Below are positions 57,856 to 64,000 of a stretch of 64,000 nucleotides of DNA, in pieces. The position numbers were made by a program, and so were the translations under genes. The notes under the pieces are model-generated. The model was given only the letters and a program-made list of their open reading frames with translations. It was not told the DNA's origin and ran no database searches. The stretch lies in the NCBI GenBank assembly GCA_047967505.1, contig CM106540.1; one strand, written 5' to 3'. Every line of letters begins with the position of its first letter. Position 1 is the first letter of the stretch. The stretch comes from Dipteris shenzhenensis (lineage: Eukaryota; Polypodiophyta; Polypodiopsida; Gleicheniales).

Positions 57856-59637
57856 ACATGGGATCACGTCACATGTCCGACGAGTACAGCCAGCCTCGCA
57901 GAAGGAGACATCATGATCTCTATGCTCCAGAGGACTTTGATTCCTCTCAGGCGACACCTCAGGGGCCTACCCCTGTGACTACTTGACTCCTCTCGGACAT
58001 AGCACTGCGACTACCCCTCGGGAAACTCCTTTGCTAGCAGCCCATGGCTTTGTTGGGAGTCCCGATCAGTTTATAGCACAAATGACCGATGAGGAGGTAG
58101 CGAGATTCTTCTCTCTGCTATCTCAAAGGACCTCAGCAATTCCCTCTCTTACACTGACGGCTAGACCTATTGCCCACCAGCCGTCCCCTCATGCCCCTTC
58201 GACCGAGGGGTCATCACCTACGCGTGCCTATCGTAAGGGAAGGAACAGTAGGAGGGGCCACTTATGTTGTGCTGACTCGGGAGATGTAAACAAGTCAGCA
58301 CACTCACATCCCTATAGGTCTCCACTTGGTCTTGAGACACTATATCAGTCAGGTCCCTTGCCCTCTCCTACTCCCACTGCTACTCCTCGCTCTGGAAGCG
58401 CTTGCATAGCTTCCACTCGCTTTGACTCTTCCACTTCCATGAGTCCTCCTTACAAGTTGAGGACCTTTCCTATCAAATTACAGCTGCCAAAGAGATAATA
58501 GAAGATAGAAAGGGCAAAGCAATGATGGCCACCATGAGGTGGTTGATGAGCCACCACTTCAAGAGTGGCATTGCTACTGATTGGCGGTATCAAGATGACC
58601 AAAAGAAGCAGGCGGTCATCGATGAATTAAAACAAAAATACCCTAACCCGCCAAATTGGGAGTTCAATGAGAATTATATGCGAGAGCGCATGGGTTTGGT
58701 CTTGAAGCAGCGTAGATCAACCTTGCGTACTTCCATCGCAAAGGAGATGGCTAAACCCAGCTGGGCAGACAAAGCTGATTGGAAGTTCTTCAAGAAGCAG
58801 AATAGGGACCATCCTGAAATGTTCGAGGGTCAGAGGAGGGCTGTGAGGAGACGGCTGGACGCCATAGATACTTCACACTTTGGTGCAGGCGGACGGTTGG
58901 CATTTGAGGCAACCGTGGTAAGTCTACTTCTTCTCATTTAATGTATTGTTCTATTTGTTTGACTACATATTACATGCACTTTATCTAACTCTCGTAAATT
59001 GGATCCACAGCAAGCTGCGATGGGTCATCTTCTTATAGATGCAAAGACACGACGCATGTTTTGCATAGGAACAAAGCCATGGTTTATTGAGCAGGAGGCA
59101 ATGGGAGCGACGATCGATTGGGCTGAGGTGGCTGCTCGCACGGTATAAGTCTACTCCTACTTGTAATCTCACTTTTTAAATTATTTTATTCTTTAGGTTC
59201 CAATCTAATTTTCAATTAATATGGTTTCACTCTTAAGGTCAAAGCTCGAGCGTCCCATCACCGGAGCCAAGCAATCACAAGGGCCAGGGATCAGGTGCAC
59301 CTGATGAGGGTCAGGGAGTAAGCGCAGCTCACGAGGACCAAGGTCAGGCCAGCAAGACGAGGACGAGGAGGAGGACAACGACGATTTGAATGAGTAGTAG
59401 TAGTAGTAGTAGTTTGCATATACTTCGCCATGTATATCATTTTGTATATCGGCTTGTTTGAGCAATTTTGTATCACCCTTTTTGAAAGGGTAATTTTGTA
59501 ACAAACAATGTTGTATATCTTCGACATGTATATGCTTTTGTTGCTCGATCATTTCATTTGAGTGATTTTGTATCACCCTTTTCGCAAGGGAAATTTTGTA
59601 ATAAAAAACTTTTTTTTTGTAATTACCAAAAAAAAAA

Positions 59638-59701
59638 ACATTAGTGGGGCAAAATAGGGCTTGCTATAACCTTGTTTAGCCCTCGTTTAGCCCCACTAAT
59701 G
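59638..59701. other. Conserved inverted repeat near the left end of CACTA-2
   Basis: ACATTAGTGGGGC at 59,638 pairs with GCCCCACTAATG at the other end. The middle differs from CACTA-1 by an insertion (TTGTTTAGCCCTCGTTTAGC, itself a short direct repeat). It lies downstream of the last Transposase_24-like exon. Confidence 0.7.
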
Positions 59702-59723
59702 CTTGTTTTTTAGTTCTGTTAAT

Positions 59724-59819
59724 CGTCGCTATATAGCGATGTTTACCAGTGTTGCTATATAGCGACGTTTACCAGTGTCGCTATATAGCGATGTTTATTA
59801 GCGTCGCTATATAGCGACG
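59724..59819. promoter_or_regulatory. CACTA-2 left subterminal palindrome cluster (4 copies)
   Basis: GTCGCTATATAGCGAT, GTTGCTATATAGCGAC, GTCGCTATATAGCGAT and GTCGCTATATAGCGAC at a regular spacing of about 26 bp, with GTTTACCAGT or GTTTATTAGC between them. Confidence 0.75.
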
Positions 59820-59865
59820 CTTTATAGTGACCATTCTTTTTTGACACTTATAATGACGTTTGCAC

Positions 59866-60926
59866 CCAAAGGATGTACAACACTGGTGTAGGTCCTAATA
59901 TGAATGCCAGAGGATGGGAAAAAGAATTCTTAAAATGGAGCCGAGAAATATTATGCTGGTTTATGATATTTTTGAGAGATGGGGAATAGATGTAGTTGGT
60001 CCTCTACCCAGAACTGCCAAAGGGAAATGTTATATGTTGATTGTAGTAAAGTACTTATCAAAATGGTTGGAGGTGAAGGCAGTAAAGAGAGTGGATAGAA
60101 AAGGGGTTGCTAATTTCGTATATGAGCACATATGTTGTAGATTTGGGATTCCCCTGGATCTACTTTCAGATAATGGTCCTGGATTCAGAGGAGAAGTGAT
60201 GGATCATTTCTGTCGTAAGTTGAATATTAATCATAAGTACATCACCTCATATTACCCTCAGTGCAATGGGATGAATGAGAATTTTCATGGAGATTTCAAA
60301 TTAATGATGACTAAGATGATAGGAAGTCACACCAAAAATGGGGATTTGGAGATGAATCAAGTTTTGTGGGCATACAGGGTAGTAGTGAAGCACAACAGTC
60401 AATTCTCTCCATTTCATTTGGTGTATGGGAAAGAGGCAATACTACCACCAAATGTGGAAATACCAGCCTTGAAATTTTTAGTTGACGAAGGATATAGCCT
60501 GTAAACAGTTACAGGGAGAGATTATTGGCACTACAGGTGATGTAGTTAGACAGGGATTTGGCTTTTGAGCATTATGCTAGAGTGCAAATGCGGAGGCAAG
60601 AGTTGGAGAATGCAAAAATTAAGAATTTAAGGGAAATCAAAGATGGAGACTTGGTTCTTAGATACAATAGCAAACTAGATACTACATTTCATATTGCTTT
60701 TCAGACCAAGTGGGAAGGTCCATACATAGTGGCGAAGAAATTTGAAAATGGAACTTATCAACTAACTGATTTACATGGCAAAAAACATAAGAAGAGAGTC
60801 AATTGTGTCCGGTTGAAGAAATACTTTGCATGGTTGATGGTAGCATTGAAAGAGGAAGATCTGAAGATAATGAGCTATGGCAAAAGCAGTGGAAGTCAGT
60901 GCAGAGTGAAGAAGAAGAGAATCTAG
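59866..60926 (+). pseudogene. Gypsy A integrase, resumed after CACTA-2
   Basis: Resumes at about 59,866 with KDVQHWCRS, a TAA in place of the next C, then YECQRMGKR: the second half of the HHCC zinc domain. The core at 59,914-60,504 has RWGIDVVGPLP (D), LLSDNGPGFRGE (D) and CNGMNENFHG (E), so the D,D,E residues are kept. WAYRVVVKHNSQFSPFHLVY and a V-E-I-P-A-L motif follow. The C-terminal domain at 60,558-60,926 reads DLVLRYNSKLDTTFHIAFQT, then KWEGPYIVAKKFENGTYQL. The core ORF is open for 196 codons, unusually clean for this element. Confidence 0.88.
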
Positions 60927-60993
60927 ATCTTTCATCTCTTTTTAGCTCACTGCTGGACATGAATGTCATAGCAGAAGAGAGGTTTGCTAGAGA

Positions 60994-61117
60994 TGTGTGG
61001 ATAAAATTGTAAATATCTTTCCCACTTTTTGCATGCTGATGAGTAGATACATAGCTATGCCAATAGCTAGTGGGTGGTGGCTTTGAGTTATGTCACTCTC
61101 ATAAAAGACTCTATACT
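60994..61117 (+). repeat. Gypsy A 3' LTR, truncated
   Basis: TGTGTGGATAAAATTGTAAA through CATAAAAGACTCTATACT, matching 32,547-32,672. The match stops at 61,117, where tnp2-related sequence begins, so the rest of the LTR is gone. Confidence 0.8.
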
Positions 61118-61383
61118 GATTCTAGTTTTAAGTGGTCTTTTTAACCCGACCAAGTGGACAACCAATGGTGGTTTGTAATTCAAGTTGCACCTAAAAACCG
61201 ACATGTATTTCAAGATATGGAAGTAGAGAATGAATTGGGAGAGTAAGAAATAGATGGGTTGGAAGCTAGCACTTCCAGTACCCCTTCTACCAAAGTTTCA
61301 AAAAGTGAAGATAGTTTGATCTCCTTAGAGGACTTCTTAGATACTGATTTGGGAGACCTCGATCTACATGCTGAAGATGTGTG
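61118..61383 (+). pseudogene. C-terminal tail of another CACTA tnp2 gene
   Basis: Reads NQWWFVIQVAPKNRHVFQD, the end of the conserved part of tnp2, then an acidic Ser/Thr-rich tail (SEDSLISLEDFLDTDLGDLD) ending at TGA 61,381-61,383. It differs clearly from CACTA-1 and CACTA-2, so it represents another subfamily. Its junction with the Gypsy A LTR at 61,117 is not marked by a TIR. Confidence 0.65.
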
Positions 61384-62463
61384 AGACTTGGCCACGGATG
61401 ATCGAGAAGATGAGCATCATCTAGTGGCACTTCAATTGATTAAGAAATGGAGAACAACATTGATCCAAATTAAGTTGCAAGGCGGGCTCATTGTTTTGTT
61501 GTTCCCGCATGCTGGGTCAGCAGATGGAGTTGTTTCTCAAGTTTGTGGATCAAAATCTAGCAAAATCCAGACATTTCAACTGGGCAAAGGAGCTTTGAGC
61601 ATTGTAAGCCTTGGTACATCAGGAAACTCAAAGACAAGAATGTTTGTTATTGTACAACACACATAGACTTTGACCTGGCCCGACAAGCTATGAATGACTT
61701 GAGATCTGGTCGTGTTGGAGCATTGCTCCATGGGGATCGAGATGCCCATGCCTCCCCAATGAATGCACAATCTATAGGCCACCTGGATCCTCATCATGTG
61801 TTGCAAGGGAGGGTAGGTTTTGTAGCCTAAGGTCTCTGTGGGAGCCAGTGGTTTGTCCAAAGGGAGACCGTGAGTGGCACAGGATTGAATGCATTCATCA
61901 ATTGTGGATTGAGCATGTTTGTGCAAATCGAACAACAGGAAAATAAAATAGTCAAATTCTTACAATCAAATGCACAACCTTAATCCAACAATACTATGAA
62001 TAATTGAATATACAAGTTATAGAAACTCCTAATATCCAAATGTACAACTCAAATACATTACAAATTTAGCAATCAAAATTGTGATCAGATGGTATCAAGG
62101 CAAAAATGTATTTAGTCTATCTTCACAAGCACACCTTCACTTTCTCAATGGGTTGCATTGCCACATCCTTGTTTACATTGTGACTATATCTCATAGTATG
62201 TCTCTCCTTTGGATTAGTTTTACATAGAAAATTTGGACAATCAAGAAAGAGTTTGATGGCAACCCCTAACTTCAGCTAGTTGTCAGTGGAGGCTCCTACA
62301 ATGTTAATGAGAAATCTAGCAACTTTCTTTAAATAGCCAACCCACAACAAAGCAATATGACTCTAGTGTCCCATGTGCCCTTTGGATTTGGAGGTGCATT
62401 CGGGCTGACATACAACTCTAGTGCAAGCCATGAAAACGCCATTGGAGGAGCATGGGTTGGGTC
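61384..62463. other. Region with one unrecognised minus-strand ORF and AT-rich spacer
   Basis: 61,935-61,576 (minus) is open for 119 codons, starting MFDLHKHAQSTIDECIQSCA, with no recognised domain. 61,940-62,463 is AT-rich, with several stops in all frames. By direction it could belong with the 62,853-62,464 fragment. Confidence 0.35.
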
Positions 62464-63300
62464 CTATTGATATTTGTTTCTTGTCAAGTGTGGGCTTCTT
62501 CCCAAATCAATTATTCCTACTTGCACCGACTCATCATCCCTTATGAAATACATGTAGTTGGTTGCTTGTAGATGTGTGTGAGCACATATTTCTTTGTGGG
62601 CTGCTTTCAAAGCACTTGTAATAGCAACAACAATAGACAAATCATCATGGCAAAATAGCCTTGCTTGCAACTTGGTGAGTGGGGAATTCCAGCCAAAGTG
62701 AGGTTCTTCTCTCGGATGTAGAGTTTTAACCAATCTTGCATATGTTCCATAAAGGTGTGGGAGACATATCGTCACATTGTGCATACTACCTCCGTCAAAA
62801 ACTAGAGTGACAACCCAAAATCTTGGGCATGTGAGTGTCCTAATACCTGACAAACATCTCTATGGAACATTATCATTGCCAGCTCATTCTTTAGTGATGC
62901 ATGAGTCTGGGAATCATCTCTATTACTTCTTGCCAGCATACCATGACATTGGTCTAAGAACTTGGAGACCCACAACTTGTACTCGTCGATAAACCTTCCC
63001 TTCCCCTACTCTATCCATTGGTTCATGCATTTTTAGTGCTTCCAATGAAGAGTGCAATATGTGAGACCACATGTCAGCATATGCTATACATAGTTGTATC
63101 TATGGCCTCCCTTCATCTTGGGATGGATCATTGTTTGCATTTGGGCCACTAGCCATCTTGGTGAAGTGGACCAAGGCACTAGCTTTCACTTTTCCTATAG
63201 CCCATTTCTCCTTTATATTTCTTCTTGGACTAGAAGTTAGTGACTCCTACCATTCAACCATCCATAGTATATTCATAGGCAAGGTGACATTTCTTGCCTT
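62464..63300 (-). pseudogene. Unrecognised degenerate coding region, minus strand
   Basis: 62,853-62,464 is open for 129 codons (SGIRTLTCPRFWVVTLVFDG, LQARLFCHDDLSIVVAITSA, FIRDDESVQVGIIDLGRSPH). Upstream on the same strand, 63,010-62,830 also reads as protein in another frame (FIDEYKLWVSKFLDQCHGML, LKNELAMIMFHRDVCQVLG). Together they look like one broken gene. I do not recognise the family. A transposon origin is likely from context only. Confidence 0.35.
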
Positions 63301-63506
63301 AGTGAATATTTCCCATTGACCTATCAAATCTTCCAATACTCCATGGAAAAATTGCTCCACTCTTAATCTCACATTAAACCTTAAGATTCGGCCATGTCCT
63401 TGCCAGTTCATGTAAATATTTTCAAATACTCAAACTTTCGTTTGATCTCACAAATATTTTGAAGTTGCAATGGCCCGAATGTCTTCATCACTCCATCCTA
63501 CCATAT
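63301..63506. other. Spacer before CACTA-3, nothing recognised
   Basis: Unique sequence without a clear ORF or repeat, ending at CACTACAAGG. Confidence 0.5.
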
Positions 63507-63614
63507 CACTACAAGGCACAGGCCCTTTTCCAACGGAAATACCGACCTTTTTTACACTAAAATTTTTTTTTTTCGATGGGCGCAAAAATGTCGCTATTAG
63601 CATCGAAAAACAAT

Positions 63615-63722
63615 GGTCGCTATATAAGCATCGCTATATAGCAACACTAATAAACATAGCTATATAGAGACACTAGTAAACGTCGCTATATAGTGACAAT
63701 GGTAAACGTCGCTATATAGCGA
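63615..63722. promoter_or_regulatory. CACTA-3 left subterminal palindrome cluster (5 copies)
   Basis: GTCGCTATATAAGC, ATCGCTATATAGCAAC, ATAGCTATATAGAGAC, GTCGCTATATAGTGAC and GTCGCTATATAGCGAC, about 20-27 bp apart. Copies closest to the gene side are best preserved. Confidence 0.75.
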
Positions 63723-63747
63723 CGATTAACAGAATCTAAAAAAAAAA

Positions 63748-63797
63748 TTAGTGGGGCTGAACAGGGCCACATCAAGCCCTATTTTGCCCCACTAATG
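63748..63797. other. Conserved inverted repeat in CACTA-3
   Basis: ATTAGTGGGGC pairs with GCCCCACTAAT, and AACAGGGC with GCCCTATT, around a CACATCAA loop. Arms are better matched than in CACTA-1. Confidence 0.7.
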
Positions 63798-64000
63798 TTT
63801 TTTTTAAAGTAATTCAAAAGAATGTTGTTTGTTACAAAATTTCCTTTGTGAAAAGGGTGATACAAAATTGCTCAAACGAGCCAAACGATAGAAGCATATA
63901 CATGTCAAAGATATACAACATTGTTTGTTACAAAATTACCCTTTTAGAGGAGAAAAGATGAAAAGAGGGGAAAAAAGAGAAAAAGAGAGAAAAAGAAGAG

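Larger units (their letters stand above)
55300..59321 (+). pseudogene. CACTA-2 Transposase_24-like gene, six exons, frameshifted
   Basis: Exon 1 (5' UTR) ends at 55,378 (CAAGAAG/GTGAGT). Mini-exon 55,682-55,717. Main exon 57,856-58,917 with ATG at 57,858. Exon 59,011-59,142 (44 codons, starts QAAMGHLLIDAKTRR). Last exon 59,238-59,321, ending TAA in frame. Introns at 58,918-59,010 and 59,143-59,237 have GT..AG ends and keep the frame. The main exon has a basic N-terminus (QPRRRRHHDLYAPEDF), a Pro/Ser/Thr-rich middle and the Transposase_24-like region (RRSTLRTSIAKEMAKPSWAD, FFKKQNRDHPEMFEGQRRAV, SHFGAGGRLAFEATV). Lesions: a 7 bp loss near 57,984 creating TGA, and a 1 bp loss near 58,453. Probably a TNPA-like DNA-binding protein when intact. 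Confidence 0.82.
44975..59863 (-). mobile_element. CACTA-2: second En/Spm-type copy, inverted, with nested insertions
   Basis: Begins (right end) at 44,975 with CACTACTACACATGG and runs to about 59,863, where Gypsy A coding sequence resumes. Mirror image of CACTA-1: tnp2 on the minus strand (55,013 to 45,367), Transposase_24-like gene on the plus strand (55,300-59,321), and palindrome clusters at 45,069, 55,028 and 59,724. Its tnp2 is interrupted between 46,464 and about 54,363 by Gypsy B and other inserts; the counterpart of 39,724-41,450 in CACTA-1 is missing. The left end lacks the terminal ~75 bp seen in CACTA-3. I found no clear target-site duplication, and about 35 residues of Gypsy A integrase are missing at the junction. 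Confidence 0.85.
32547..61117 (+). mobile_element. Gypsy A: Tat-like Ty3/gypsy retrotransposon split by two CACTA insertions
   Basis: Three pieces of one element on the plus strand: 32,547-35,324 (5' LTR, leader, gag zinc knuckle), 42,911-44,974 (RT, RNase H, second RNase H) and about 59,866-61,117 (integrase, 3' LTR). The two LTR starts share TGTGTGGATAAAATTG and about 125 bp that follow. The second RNase H between the first one and integrase is the mark of the plant Tat lineage (Ogre, Retand, TatI-III). The protease and about 35 residues of the integrase zinc domain are missing. Frameshifts and stops throughout show it is inactive. Confidence 0.85.
63507..64000 (+). mobile_element. CACTA-3: left end of a third family member, cut by the window
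   Basis: Starts CACTACAAGGCACAGGCCC, then a palindrome cluster, the conserved inverted repeat and ACAAAATTTCC/GGGTGATACAAAATTGCTC blocks in the same order as CACTA-1 from 35,339. At about 63,943, after TTACCCTTTTAG, it jumps to GAGAAAAGATG-type purine repeats that belong to the intron of the Transposase_24-like gene, so the gene is mostly deleted here. It gives the only complete left end in the window. Confidence 0.8.

Noticed and set aside
61576-61935. 119-codon minus-strand ORF as a real gene
   Set aside because: No recognisable motif, no neighbour supporting it, and surrounding sequence is decayed. Kept only as part of a spacer description.
62090-62101. TGGTATCAAGGC as a retrotransposon primer-binding site
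   Set aside because: Close to the TGGTATCAGAGC used by many plant elements, but no LTR end lies just upstream and no gag follows.

Overview
The window looks like nuclear DNA of a land plant. The evidence is a long satellite array, Ty3/gypsy and Ty1/copia retrotransposon remains, a CACTA (En/Spm-type) DNA transposon family with tnp2 and Transposase_24-like genes, and consensus spliceosomal introns. One gypsy element carries a second RNase H, as in the plant Tat lineage. I cannot name the species. I see no ordinary host gene. Almost every coding region is mobile-element derived and broken.

Layout. (1) 1 to about 27,840: one uninterrupted tandem array of a ~182 bp satellite, about 150 monomers. 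Three monomer types follow each other (A-B-C), giving a ~546 bp higher-order unit. Each type has subtypes, and the array contains unequal-crossover scars, local duplications and a dispersed ~1.1 kb segmental duplication. (2) 27,840-30,264: unrecognised degenerate ORFs, one intact 191-codon ORF, and two small tandem repeats (175 bp and 35 bp units). (3) 30,265-32,546: a short LTR-like piece and an inverted copia gag/integrase remnant. (4) 32,547-61,117: one old Tat-like gypsy element (here Gypsy A), split into three pieces by two CACTA insertions of one family in opposite orientation: CACTA-1 (35,325-42,910) and CACTA-2 (44,975 to about 59,863). CACTA-2 is itself interrupted by a second gypsy element (Gypsy B, to about 54,360), an RNase H plus zinc-knuckle pseudogene and a tRNA-derived SINE head. 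(5) 61,118-63,506: the tail of another tnp2 gene that cuts the 3' LTR of Gypsy A, then unrecognised degenerate coding sequence. (6) 63,507-64,000: the left end of a third CACTA copy, running off the window.

The CACTA family is the most structured system here. Each long copy has two divergent genes: a Transposase_24-like gene with a 36 bp mini-exon and a 1.2-2.1 kb low-complexity intron, and a tnp2 transposase gene. Copies of a 16 bp palindrome, GTCGCTATATAGCGAC, sit in three places: near the left end, near the right end, and between the two genes. This arrangement suggests that an element-encoded protein binds both the ends and its own promoter region. Neither long copy is autonomous: CACTA-1 lacks the catalytic middle of tnp2, CACTA-2 has lost the middle of tnp2, and both Transposase_24-like genes carry stops or frameshifts.

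Inferred order of events: Gypsy A inserted next to or into the copia remnant; CACTA-1 and CACTA-2 inserted into Gypsy A; Gypsy B and other pieces entered CACTA-2. The satellite array is a separate domain with a sharp edge and could be centromeric or pericentromeric; the sequence alone cannot prove this.
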